A DNA stretch of 64,000 bases, taken from contig NZ_VFMK01000001.1 of assembly GCF_006715025.1 (NCBI RefSeq), positions 3,286,001 through 3,350,000 of the forward strand, written 5' to 3'. Under the pieces are notes generated by a model that did no database searches, had not been told where the DNA came from, and saw only the letters and a program-made list of their open reading frames with translations. Source of the DNA: Serratia fonticola. Its GTDB lineage: Bacteria > Pseudomonadota > Gammaproteobacteria > Enterobacterales > Enterobacteriaceae. Each line of letters opens with the position of its first letter. Within the stretch, counting starts at the first letter, position 1. The translations under genes were made by a program, and so were the position numbers. Shown in pieces: positions 24,869 through 32,598 of this stretch.

Positions 24869-26056
24869 ATGCGCCCAGCACTCTCTTTACGTGATTTCTC
24901 ATTTTCAGCCTTGGTTGCCGGTTTTGTGGCGGTGCTGGTGGGCTACACCAGTTCTGCGGCGATTATCTTTCAGGCCGCGGCCGCCGCAGGTGCCACCCCG
25001 ATACAGATTGGTGGCTGGCTGAGCATGCTTGGGCTGGGGATGGGCGTCACGTCGTTAGGCCTCTCGCTCTATTACCGTACGCCGATCCTGACGGCCTGGT
25101 CGACGCCCGGTGCAGCGTTGCTGGTAACCAGTTTGCCAGGGACACCGCTCAATGAGGCAATCGGGGTATTTATTTTCGCCAGCGGCCTGATTCTGCTGTG
25201 TGGCGTAACGGGCCTGTTCGCCAAATTAATGAACCACATTCCACAGGCCATTTCTGCCGCGATGTTGGCCGGGATATTACTTCGCTTCGGGTTGGATGCC
25301 TTCGCCTCTTTACAGCTCAACTTTACCCTCAGTGCCGGCATGTGCCTGATATACCTGCTCACTCGCCGCTATCTGCCACGTTATGGCATCGTCCTGACAT
25401 TGGCCGGTGGGCTGGCGATTGCTGCGTTACAGGGTAACATTCATTTTGCCCAACACGCATTGACCTTTGCCAAACCGACGTTTATTGCACCGCACTTCAC
25501 GCTATCGACCCTGTTGGGGATTGGTATTCCGTTCTTTGTTGTCACCATGGCCTCCCAGAACGCTCCCGGTATTGCCACGCTCAAGGCGGCCGGTTATGAC
25601 GTACCAACCTCACCACTGATCGCCTGGACTGCGTTGACGGCCTTGGTTTTGGCCCCTTTTGGCGGCTTTACCGTCTGTATTGCCGCGATCACCGCCGCTA
25701 TCTGTATGGGTTCGGATGTCCATCCGGACCCCAAACGCCGCTACATGGCCGCCGCCGCTGCGGGTGGATTCTATCTGTTGGCTGGGGCATTAGGAGGGAC
25801 GATTGGCATGCTGTTCAGTGCGTTACCCCAGGCTTTAATTCATACTATCGCCGGATTGGCCCTGCTGGGCACAATTGCCGGTAGCCTGCAACGCGCCCTT
25901 CAGGATGAAAAACAGCGGGATGCAGCGGTGATCACCTTCCTGATTACGGCTTCCGGCCTGACGTTGTTGGGTATAGGGGCGGCATTCTGGGGGTTGATCG
26001 GCGGTGTTTTGGCTTATGCTGTTTTCTCACTACCACGCCGTATGCCTTCACTTTAG
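24869..26056 (+). CDS. ydcO: BenE/YdcO-family membrane transporter
   Basis: A 395-residue BenE-family (benzoate/H+ symporter-like) membrane protein with 11-12 helices. Stretches such as PILTAWSTPGAALLVTSLPG and VTMASQNAPGIATLKAAGYD match remembered E. coli YdcO closely. The ATG at 24869 (AGGA Shine-Dalgarno) starts MRPALSLRDF, in register with YdcO; the upstream ATG at 24815 would lie within the first operator and is rejected. Divergent from sutR. The true substrate of YdcO is not established to my knowledge. Confidence 0.88.
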   Translation: MRPALSLRDFSFSALVAGFVAVLVGYTSSAAIIFQAAAAAGATPIQIGGWLSMLGLGMGVTSLGLSLYYRTPILTAWSTPGAALLVTSLPGTPLNEAIGVFIFASGLILLCGVTGLFAKLMNHIPQAISAAMLAGILLRFGLDAFASLQLNFTLSAGMCLIYLLTRRYLPRYGIVLTLAGGLAIAALQGNIHFAQHALTFAKPTFIAPHFTLSTLLGIGIPFFVVTMASQNAPGIATLKAAGYDVPTSPLIAWTALTALVLAPFGGFTVCIAAITAAICMGSDVHPDPKRRYMAAAAAGGFYLLAGALGGTIGMLFSALPQALIHTIAGLALLGTIAGSLQRALQDEKQRDAAVITFLITASGLTLLGIGAAFWGLIGGVLAYAVFSLPRRMPSL

Positions 26057-26108
26057 CTAGGCGCGATGGTTATTAGCCGAGTCCTGTCTGGTTGCTCCCA
26101 GCAAAATT

Positions 26109-26954
26109 TTAAACCGGCAGGATAAACCCTGGATCGTTGCGGGGTAGCGCTATCCCCAAGGCACTCGCCGCCAGTTCCGCGACTCGCAAGTCAATATCAG
26201 CCGCTTCACCGTCTTCCAAAAACCAGGCCGCAGAAAGCCCTGCCCAGGCCAATATCCATTGCAGCAGACGGCAGCGATCCAACCCGGCTAGCGAGCAAAC
26301 CTGTTCCAGGCGACGATGAAAAATATCAGGATCGGTAGCGACACCGTAATTGGGGTTACAGAAGATATTGGCGTAATCGAATCCACGCTCACCGTACAAA
26401 CGCTTGGGGTCGATCACCAACCAACCGCGCTCGGCGAAATCCAGCACGTTATCATGATGGATATCACCGTGCAGCACACCCTGTTCACGCGGGCTGGTCA
26501 ATAATTCTGCCGCCACCGTAGCACTCAAGCGTAACATCCCGCCATGTGCCTGCGCGGCTGGCCACAAGGCGTTAAACCACTGATGCAGTGGGATCAGCTC
26601 AGGATAAGGCTTTGCTCGAGGCATATGCAACCGGGCAATCACCCGGCACAGAATGGCTGTTGCCCGTTCATCTTCCCCGCTGCGAACCATCTGTGTCAAA
26701 GACTGATGGCCCATCGCCCGCTCCAGCAAAATACCCTCATCATGCCATGCCAGCACCTGGGCGGCGCCTTCTCCTTGCCACCAGCACATCAGCAAACCAC
26801 CAAACTTCTCTTCCTGCTCACGGGCTATCTTCAACATTGCGGGCCGGCCTTGGTAGCGTACCGGCATCAGCAAGCTGCTGTGGGTCTCGAACGCTTGACC
26901 ATCTGGCTCAAGCTGCCAACGTTGCAGGTAAGGAGCCAATGTCTGGTTTATCAC
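26109..26954 (-). CDS. APH(6)-like aminoglycoside/hydroxyurea phosphotransferase
   Basis: A protein-kinase-like phosphotransferase of the APH_6_hur family, to which StrB/APH(6) streptomycin kinases belong. The catalytic loop is VLHGDIHHDNVLDF (Asp and Asn), and the metal-binding motif is VIDPKRLYGERGFDYANIF. An N-terminal Lys in AMLKIAREQEEK may be the ATP lysine. I chose the GTG at 26954 (VINQTLAPYLQRW) because AAGGA is well placed and the resulting 281 residues match the family (about 280). A longer frame to 27062 would overlap the divergent RidA gene. Resistance is possible but unproven; it looks chromosomal, not part of a resistance element. Confidence 0.82.
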   Translation of the reverse strand: MINQTLAPYLQRWQLEPDGQAFETHSSLLMPVRYQGRPAMLKIAREQEEKFGGLLMCWWQGEGAAQVLAWHDEGILLERAMGHQSLTQMVRSGEDERATAILCRVIARLHMPRAKPYPELIPLHQWFNALWPAAQAHGGMLRLSATVAAELLTSPREQGVLHGDIHHDNVLDFAERGWLVIDPKRLYGERGFDYANIFCNPNYGVATDPDIFHRRLEQVCSLAGLDRCRLLQWILAWAGLSAAWFLEDGEAADIDLRVAELAASALGIALPRNDPGFILPV

Positions 26955-27077
26955 TCTTTCTATATCCTTATTGCGTGAAGGACAGACAGGGATGATAGTA
27001 TTGCCAGGCAGCATCCTGCAAAACTTTTGGCTGCACGCCCGGTTTGCGCGTGCTTTTGGCAATTTCGTGGGGTTAGC

Positions 27078-27455
27078 ATGTCATCAATAAAACGCATCAA
27101 CTACGCAAAACTACCTACACCAGGTGGACCTTATGTGCACGCAGTCCGGCACACCGATACGCTTTACGTTTCAGGTCTCACCGCCTTTGCCAGCGATGCT
27201 CAGGGCCAAACGGCACAGCATCAGGTGCGCGCCATTCTGGAACAGCTGGCGACCATTGCCGCTGCCGAAGGCACTAATCTAAAGTCATTGATCAAAATCA
27301 CCGTATTCCTGACGGATATCAACGATCTGGCCGTCATCCGTGACGTCCTTTTCGATTATCTTGATGGCGCTTTACCCGCAAGTTCATTGGTGGCCGTCAG
27401 TGCGCTGTTCTCTCCTGATCTCAACGTAGAGATTGAAGCCATTCTGGCCCTGTAA
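27078..27455 (+). CDS. RidA/YjgF-family protein
   Basis: A 125-residue RidA (YjgF/YER057c/UK114) protein. This family often hydrolyses reactive enamine/imine intermediates. Family features include TLYVSGLTAFASDAQG near residue 30, LKITVFLTDI-type strand residues (IKITVFLTDINDLAVI) and a C-terminal VEIEAILAL. The ATG at 27078 follows GTGGGG and is preferred to an upstream in-frame ATG at 27027 that lies inside the divergent gene region. The conserved Arg of archetypal RidA, usually in an SR or AR motif near residue 105, is not evident (LPASSLVAVSAL), so it may belong to another Rid subfamily. Confidence 0.82.
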   Translation: MSSIKRINYAKLPTPGGPYVHAVRHTDTLYVSGLTAFASDAQGQTAQHQVRAILEQLATIAAAEGTNLKSLIKITVFLTDINDLAVIRDVLFDYLDGALPASSLVAVSALFSPDLNVEIEAILAL

Positions 27456-27466
27456 ATCAGGGGGCG

Positions 27467-27847
27467 CTATAAGGCGCCCTCATCCAGTTCACACGGCCCA
27501 ATCTTGAACCAGGCCTTGGCAATTTTGCCCAGTTCGACCTCGTAAATGGCAATCACGTCCATTTTAGCGCGCCCTTCAGGGAAATTACGCGTGACCACCT
27601 CCTGGTCAATCACCAGGTTTCCCACCATCATCCTTTTAATTCGTTCACCAAACAGGCTTGGCTCTTTGAAGCGTGCAATATGTCGCTCACGAATTTCGTT
27701 TTTACCACTGGCCAGCAACGTATCTGGATGTTCGTAATATTGCGCATCCTCGGCCCAACAGGCCATGAAAGCCTCTATATCGCGGGCATTATAAGCATCA
27801 AGCTGCTGTTGAATAACGGCTTCTGGGTGCACCGTCTTGCTGTTCAT
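27467..27847 (-). CDS. NTF2-like (SnoaL-type) small protein
   Basis: A 126-residue cone-shaped NTF2-like domain protein (SnoaL/steroid-isomerase fold): QLDAYNARDIEAFMACWAED is the typical first helix and YYEHPDTLLASGKNEIRE follows. The second of two consecutive ATGs (27847) is best spaced after AGGAGG. It lies 32 bp downstream of an antibiotic-biosynthesis-monooxygenase-like gene on the same strand, so the two probably form an operon. The reaction cannot be predicted from this fold. Confidence 0.75.
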   Translation of the reverse strand: MNSKTVHPEAVIQQQLDAYNARDIEAFMACWAEDAQYYEHPDTLLASGKNEIRERHIARFKEPSLFGERIKRMMVGNLVIDQEVVTRNFPEGRAKMDVIAIYEVELGKIAKAWFKIGPCELDEGAL

Positions 27848-27879
27848 CATAACCTCCTGCATAGGGCCTAAACCGAAGA

Positions 27880-28200
27880 TTAAAGCGCAATGATTTCATC
27901 AACCTGATGATGAAAAACGTAAGGGTCGGAGATGAGCGCAAAGGCTTCATCATCCGGATAGGTTACTGCCACCTGATAAACTTCACCGGCAAAATGCTTG
28001 ATGGCCTCGAGAGATTCCCAATAGGTTGCCAGGAAAAAGTGCGCATAGTCTCCCTGCACTTCCTGCCGGACAAAAGCCCCGCAGTTACCTGCGATCCTTC
28101 GAGCATGTTGTACACCGGTGACATTCAAATGTTCGGCAAACCCTTGCCGATGTTGTAGCGGTACACAGCCGTGCCAGGTTCGAACAATCATCATCATCAA
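27880..28200 (-). CDS. Antibiotic-biosynthesis-monooxygenase-like small protein
   Basis: A 106-residue ferredoxin-like-fold protein resembling the ABM family: IVRTWHGCVPLQHRQGFAEH at the start and FFLATYWESLEAIKHFAGEV in the middle, which is the usual family strand-helix pattern. Four consecutive ATG codons occur at the start, so the exact start is uncertain by a few residues. Probably co-transcribed with the NTF2-like gene downstream. Function may be heme or quinone handling by analogy; this is inference only. Confidence 0.7.
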   Translation of the reverse strand: MMMMIVRTWHGCVPLQHRQGFAEHLNVTGVQHARRIAGNCGAFVRQEVQGDYAHFFLATYWESLEAIKHFAGEVYQVAVTYPDDEAFALISDPYVFHHQVDEIIAL

Positions 28201-28306
28201 CTGAATAATTAAACAAGAATAGTGAATAAATAACCTATCATGTTTTTAGTTAAATTCAATCCGTCACCGCGTAATTTTTAAACAGGGTTTACTCACGCAG
28301 AAAATC

Positions 28307-28333
28307 GTCATCGCTGACAATGTCAGTGATGAC
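28307..28333. repeat. 12-bp inverted repeat upstream of the small membrane-protein gene
   Basis: GTCATCGCTGAC and GTCAGTGATGAC pair with one G-T wobble over a 3-base AAT loop. It lies about 50 bp before the start of a small membrane-protein gene and has no T-run. It may be an operator or an mRNA 5' hairpin. Confidence 0.5.
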
Positions 28334-28383
28334 GCATGCGGAAATATTCTGGTAATTTATGACGAGACACTGATAAACGTGGG

Positions 28384-28659
28384 ATGACCATGCAGCAGAA
28401 ACCGGTTCTGCACGAAGCCAGGCTGTTGAAGCGCCTTAACGCCGCAACGCGACGACAGTCACACATGTATAAATGGATTGCGCTGGTTGCCGCGTTGGAT
28501 GCCCTATTGGTGTTCTGGTATGACAGAGATATGCGTAATGTTTCATTTTCCACCGCCGTAGCGCTGGTGTGTGGTTATTTATGGATCCGCGATCGTAACA
28601 AAGCGCGAGGTTATCGCCGTGAATACGACCGGAAGTTCGGTAATCATCGCAACGAGTAG
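28384..28659 (+). CDS. Small membrane protein of unknown function
   Basis: A 91-residue protein, MTMQQKPVLHEARLLKRLNA at the start, with two hydrophobic segments (about residues 30-46 and 52-67). A positively charged tail (RDRNKARGYRREYDRKFGNH) probably faces the cytoplasm. The start could also be the second ATG (Met3). I do not recognise the family. It is a separate plus-strand gene before yjbD. Confidence 0.6.
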   Translation: MTMQQKPVLHEARLLKRLNAATRRQSHMYKWIALVAALDALLVFWYDRDMRNVSFSTAVALVCGYLWIRDRNKARGYRREYDRKFGNHRNE

Positions 28660-28794
28660 CCCTTCATCGCGAGCCGCCGAACGAATACGGCGCTTTCAGT
28701 GAGCATGTCTGGAAAAAGTTTGATAACCCTGCAGCAATATTTTCGCCATAAATCCTGTACACTGAAAGTCAACTTCACAACACAGGTTGCCATA

Positions 28795-29058
28795 ATGAAG
28801 AAACTTACGCTGAAAGAGATGACAGAAAGCGAACAACGTGAAGTAAAAACCGAACTGGACAGAGCGCGCAAAAATCTCGAACGCCCGCTGACCAACGCCG
28901 AGCACAACAAAATTAAAGACGAAGCCATCGAACGTATCATGGCGGCACGAGAAAAAATTGCCAAGGCAACCCGCGCAGAACGTAAAGCCAACCGAGCGCA
29001 GCCTACAGGCGCGACATTCAGTTGGACAGCGTCGATCAGTACCCGACCACACCGTTGA
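28795..29058 (+). CDS. yjbD: DUF3811 protein YjbD
   Basis: An 87-residue cytoplasmic protein. KKLTLKEMTESEQREVKTEL and the C-terminal ATFSWTASISTRP match remembered E. coli YjbD closely in sequence and length (90). The ATG at 28795 is chosen since the upstream in-frame start at 28699 adds residues without family resemblance. It is charged, probably helical in the middle, and of unknown function. A strong terminator follows. Confidence 0.82.
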   Translation: MKKLTLKEMTESEQREVKTELDRARKNLERPLTNAEHNKIKDEAIERIMAAREKIAKATRAERKANRAQPTGATFSWTASISTRPHR

Positions 29059-29064
29059 GAACCC

Positions 29065-29086
29065 ACCCCGCTTCGGCGGGGTTTTC
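29065..29086 (+). terminator. Terminator after yjbD
   Basis: CCCCGC-TTCG-GCGGGG hairpin (29066-29081) with a UUCG tetraloop followed by TTTTCGTTT, beginning 7 bp after the yjbD stop. Confidence 0.9.
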
Positions 29087-29151
29087 GTTTATTAGCCAAA
29101 CTCATGACCCGCCGACAGTTATGAATAACCATGTTATCAAGCTGTTATAAA

Positions 29152-29180
29152 TTGACAGCCCGACGCAGGCTATTCATTAT
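29152..29180 (+). promoter_or_regulatory. Predicted promoter of the DapA-like gene
   Basis: TTGACA (29152-29157), perfect -35, is 17 bp from CATTAT (29175-29180, four of six). A transcript from here would have a leader of about 230 nt before the DapA-like start codon, containing a small ORF and a hairpin. Confidence 0.55.
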
Positions 29181-29210
29181 CGAATCACATCCACTGATGA
29201 CGAGATTGCC

Positions 29211-29306
29211 ATGACCCTTTTATGCCCACAGGCCGTATCGCTGCAAACCGCGTTGACCGTTGCTGGGTTCATGGCGGTTACTTCGAAGAAACAGTCGCTC
29301 ATTTGA
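29211..29306 (+). CDS. Possible 31-residue leader peptide
   Basis: ATG at 29211 to TGA at 29304-29306 encodes MTLLCPQAVSLQTALTVAGF followed by MAVTSKKQSLI. It lies downstream of a good promoter and 109 bp before the DapA-like gene. The ribosome binding site is weak (CGAG about 8 nt upstream). Its stop codon falls in the 5' arm of a long hairpin, an arrangement like translation-coupled leader control. No homologue is recognised, and it may be a chance frame. Confidence 0.35.
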   Translation: MTLLCPQAVSLQTALTVAGFMAVTSKKQSLI

Positions 29307-29334
29307 CCGGGGCGTACTGTCCCGTCAGATGAGC
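29297..29334 (+). promoter_or_regulatory. Long leader hairpin upstream of the DapA-like gene
   Basis: GCTCATTTGA (29297-29306) pairs with TCAGATGAGC (29325-29334) over 10 bp with one wobble, and an inner CGGG (29308-29311) pairs with CCCG (29321-29324). It has no T-run, so it is not a simple terminator. Ribosomes finishing the small leader ORF would disrupt its 5' arm. Confidence 0.55.
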
Positions 29335-29415
29335 TGACAGGATGGTGTGCCAAGCGTTACTCCTCTCTTGTTTTCTCCTCTGACGTCTCTGGCGGTCACA
29401 CAGAAGGAGTTTCAC

Positions 29416-30288
29416 ATGGCTTCATTTTCCGGCATTTGGGTTGCACTGGTAACCCCATTCAATAATGACGATGTCGATTTCCCGGCAGTGAAAAAACTGG
29501 CCGAACATCTGATCGCTTCTGGCATTTCAGGCCTGGTGGTCTGCGGTTCTACCGGCGAAGCCGCTGCGCTGAGCAAAGAAGAGCAGTTAGCCGTCCTTGA
29601 TGCCGTGCTCGATGTCGTGCCAGCCAAACAGGTGGTGATGGGGCTTTCCGGCAATAATATGGCCCATACTCTGCAGATGCAGCAGGCCATTAACCAGCGT
29701 GATATTGCCGGCGTACTGATCCCTGCCCCTTACTATATTCGCCCTTCCCAGGCTGGGCTGGTCGAATATTTTACCCGTCTTGCCGATGCTTCCCGCGTTC
29801 CGGTGATTTTGTACAATGTCCCCTATCGTAGCGGGGTAACCTTTGAGTTGGACACGCTTCGGCAGATCGCTCGCCATCCACAGGTCAAGGCCATCAAGGA
29901 CTGCGGAGGTGAGCCGGACGTGACCATGGCACTGATTAACGACGGTGAGATCGATGTCCTTACCGGGGAAGATAATCTTATCCTGGCGACGTTATGTCTG
30001 GGCGGCAGCGGTGCCATTTCCGCATCAGCACATCTTCACCCAGAACGTTTTGTCGCGCTGGTTGAACAGGTCGCTCAGGGCGATCTGGCAGCAGCACGCC
30101 GCAATTTCTACAGCCTGTTGCCGATGATCCAGCAGATGTTCAGCTTCCCTAACCCTGCCCCTGTTAAAGCCGCGCTGGCCCAGCAAGGGTTGATCAAAAA
30201 TGAATTGCGCTCGCCGATGCAAACCGCGCCACAGGCATTGCAACAACAGATCGCCAGCCTGCTTGAACACCAGGCCCTGGTGGGCTAA
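29416..30288 (+). CDS. DapA-like dihydrodipicolinate synthase/N-acetylneuraminate lyase family protein
   Basis: A 290-residue class I aldolase TIM barrel. The Schiff-base Lys lies in KAIKDCGGEPDV, the Tyr in VILYNVPYRSG, and the substrate carboxylate loop in VVCGSTGEAAAL. The ATG at 29416 follows AAGGAG. The CGSTGE loop has Ser-Thr where housekeeping DapA has Thr-Thr, still compatible with 4-hydroxy-tetrahydrodipicolinate synthase. In enterobacteria the main dapA lies next to bamC, so this is probably a second family member whose true substrate may differ. It has a structured leader. Confidence 0.8.
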   Translation: MASFSGIWVALVTPFNNDDVDFPAVKKLAEHLIASGISGLVVCGSTGEAAALSKEEQLAVLDAVLDVVPAKQVVMGLSGNNMAHTLQMQQAINQRDIAGVLIPAPYYIRPSQAGLVEYFTRLADASRVPVILYNVPYRSGVTFELDTLRQIARHPQVKAIKDCGGEPDVTMALINDGEIDVLTGEDNLILATLCLGGSGAISASAHLHPERFVALVEQVAQGDLAAARRNFYSLLPMIQQMFSFPNPAPVKAALAQQGLIKNELRSPMQTAPQALQQQIASLLEHQALVG

Positions 30289-30385
30289 TGAAATATTGTT
30301 GGTAAAACCACTGTAATTTTACCGCCAGAGAACTAGGATGAGAGGTTAAGCATGCCTGTCATTCATCACTATCAAGGAGTTTTCG

Positions 30386-30991
30386 ATGAAATTGTTCTAT
30401 AAAGCTGGCGCCTGTTCCCTGTCACCCCATATCGTATTGCGCGAGGCCGGGCTGGATTTTACTGCAGAAAAAGTCGATTTGGCGCAGAAGAAAACAGAAA
30501 GTGGCGCCGACTATCTGAAGATCAACCCGAAGGGACAAGTCCCGGCGTTGGTGCTTGACGATGGCAGTCTGCTGACCGAAGGCGTAGCCATTGTGCAGTA
30601 TCTGGCAGACCGCGTGCCGGACCGCAACCTGATCCCGGCTGCCGGGACGCTTTCCCGCTATCATGCGATCGAATGGCTGAACTATGTTGCCACCGAGCTG
30701 CATAAAGGCTTCAGCCCACTGTTTAACCCGAAAACGCCGGACGAATACAAGGTCATTGCCCGTGATAAATTAGCCAGCCAGTTCAACTATCTGGATTCCG
30801 TGCTGGAGAAACAGCATTACCTGTTGGGTAACCGTTTCAGCGTGGCGGATGCGTATCTGTTCACCGTGTTGCGTTGGGCGCAGGCTTTACAGTTTGATCT
30901 CAAGAAGCACACGCATCTGACGGCGTATATCGATCGCGTCGCGGCACGCCCTGCGGTGGAAGCAACGTTGAGTGCAGAAGGTTTGAAGTAA
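30386..30991 (+). CDS. gstA: Glutathione S-transferase GstA
   Basis: A 201-residue beta-class glutathione transferase equal in length to E. coli GstA. The N-terminal thioredoxin-like domain starts MKLFYKAGACSLSPHIVLRE with the beta-class Cys10, and QVPALVLDDGSLLTEGVAIV contains the cis-Pro and glutathione-binding residues. The C-terminal helical domain has GNRFSVADAYLFTVLRWA. In E. coli the order is gstA-pdxY-tyrS; here pdxY is missing and gstA faces the tyrS end. Confidence 0.93.
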   Translation: MKLFYKAGACSLSPHIVLREAGLDFTAEKVDLAQKKTESGADYLKINPKGQVPALVLDDGSLLTEGVAIVQYLADRVPDRNLIPAAGTLSRYHAIEWLNYVATELHKGFSPLFNPKTPDEYKVIARDKLASQFNYLDSVLEKQHYLLGNRFSVADAYLFTVLRWAQALQFDLKKHTHLTAYIDRVAARPAVEATLSAEGLK

Positions 30992-31023
30992 TTCCCAACC
31001 CCGGCCAGGATAGGGTATAGATA

Positions 31024-31056
31024 ATAATGCCAGCCACCTAAGGTGGCTGGCATTAT
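31024..31056. terminator. Perfect 15-bp hairpin between gstA and tyrS
   Basis: ATAATGCCAGCCACC and GGTGGCTGGCATTAT form a 15-bp perfect stem with a TAA loop. There is no long T-run on either side, but it lies between convergent genes and probably ends or stabilises both transcripts. Confidence 0.6.
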
Positions 31057-31183
31057 AAATGGGCTGACAAAAGCGCGCACCGATAGGGTCATCGTGGCGT
31101 AAGCTATCGGAGCATCAGGACGGGTATTTCGGGTTAAAAACCACGCCGTCATCCCACCACAGTAGCGCCCCGCTCAATGCAGA

Positions 31184-32458
31184 TTACTTCCAGTCAACCA
31201 GGCAATAATGTTTTTTACCGCGACGCAGCAGCGTATAACGGCCAAATAAACGATCGCCGTCGGTAAACTGGTATTCCGGATTCGCTTGTTTCTCTCCGTT
31301 GATAGTCACCGCGTTGGAAGCGATCATGGTGCGCGCCTGCCCACGTGAAGGCACCAGTTCTGCATTAACCAGTGCCTGTTGCAGATCGGCTTCTTGCTCA
31401 AGTTTGATGGTTGGCATGCCATCTTGCGCCAGTTGAGCAAAGTCTGCTTCCGTCATGTCATGCAGCGCGCCGGAGAACAGGCTTTGGGTAATGCGTTTGG
31501 CCGCTGCCAAGCCTTCCGCGCCATGCACCATTCCGGTGACCTCTTCTGCCAGCACATACTGGGCGCGTGGCGCTTTGCCACTGTTCTTGTCTTCTTCTTC
31601 CAGTGCGTTGATCTCTTCAAGGCTCATGAAAGTGAAGAACTTCAGGAAACGGTAGACGTCAGCATCCGCCGTGTTGATCCAGAACTGGTAGAATTTGTAT
31701 GGGCTGGTTTTCTCTGGCGCCAGCCATACCGCACCCCCTTCGGTCTTGCCGAATTTGGTGCCGTCCGCTTTGGTGATCAACGGAACGGTCAGGCCGAACA
31801 CCTGCTTCTGATGCATACGACGAGTGAGATCGATACCTGAAGTGATGTTGCCCCACTGATCGGAACCGCCGATTTGCAACTCCACCTGATGGCGGTTGTA
31901 AAGTTCAGAGAAATCAAATCCCTGCAACAGGTTGTAGGAAAACTCGGTGAAAGAAATACCAGAGTCATCGCGGTTGAGACGCTGTTTTACCGCTTCCTTG
32001 TTGATCATCTGGTTCACAGAGAAGTGTTTACCGATGTCACGCAGGAAGGTCAGCACGTTCATGCCGCCAAACCAGTCGTAGTTGTTGGCCGCAATGGCGC
32101 TGTTGCTCCCGCAATCGAAATCGAGGAACGGAGAAACCTGTTTACGGATTTTCTCGACCCATTCGTTAACCGTTTCCGTGGTGTTCAGCTTGCGCTCAGC
32201 GGCTTTAAAGCTCGGGTCGCCGATCATGCCGGTTGCACCACCAACCAACGCCACCGGTTTATGGCCGGCCAGTTGGAAACGCTTCAGGCACAGCAGAGGC
32301 ACCAGATGGCCCAAATGCAAGCTGTCAGCGGTCGGATCGAAGCCGCAATACAGAGCAATTGGCCCTTGCGCCAGTCGCTCCGCTAACGCTTCCTCGTCCG
32401 TCACCTGGGCCACCAGGCCCCGCTCTTGCAATTGTTGAATCAGGTTGATGCTAGCCAT
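31184..32458 (-). CDS. tyrS: Tyrosyl-tRNA synthetase
   Basis: Charges tRNA-Tyr. The 424 residues equal E. coli TyrS. The class I HIGH motif appears as HLGHLVP near residue 50 and the KMSKS equivalent as KFGKTEG near 235. A tyrosine-binding stretch QIGGSDQWGNITSG is seen, and the C-terminal S4-like RNA-binding domain carries SRGQARTMIASNAVTING. The start MASINLIQQLQERGL at 32458 is in register with E. coli; a longer frame to 32500 is not supported. It follows pdxH on the same strand. Confidence 0.97.
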   Translation of the reverse strand: MASINLIQQLQERGLVAQVTDEEALAERLAQGPIALYCGFDPTADSLHLGHLVPLLCLKRFQLAGHKPVALVGGATGMIGDPSFKAAERKLNTTETVNEWVEKIRKQVSPFLDFDCGSNSAIAANNYDWFGGMNVLTFLRDIGKHFSVNQMINKEAVKQRLNRDDSGISFTEFSYNLLQGFDFSELYNRHQVELQIGGSDQWGNITSGIDLTRRMHQKQVFGLTVPLITKADGTKFGKTEGGAVWLAPEKTSPYKFYQFWINTADADVYRFLKFFTFMSLEEINALEEEDKNSGKAPRAQYVLAEEVTGMVHGAEGLAAAKRITQSLFSGALHDMTEADFAQLAQDGMPTIKLEQEADLQQALVNAELVPSRGQARTMIASNAVTINGEKQANPEYQFTDGDRLFGRYTLLRRGKKHYCLVDWK

Positions 32459-32598
32459 CAATTTCTCCATGTATAAACGAATGCACCTTTGCCGGTACAC
32501 AGCCTTCGCCCTTTGGCGAAATAATAAAATTCAGGGTAGCGCATAGAATAAAGCGCCAGCGGCATCAGTGCCAGCGCTTAAGGGGGATTTTCCACCTG

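Noticed and set aside
26955..27062. N-terminal extension of the aminoglycoside kinase
   Set aside because: The added 36 residues lack family resemblance and overlap the divergent RidA gene; GTG at 26954 has a good Shine-Dalgarno.
31024..31056. Mobile-element end or REP-type repeat
   Set aside because: The 15-bp hairpin occurs once in the window and lies between convergent genes, so a transcript-end structure is the simpler reading.
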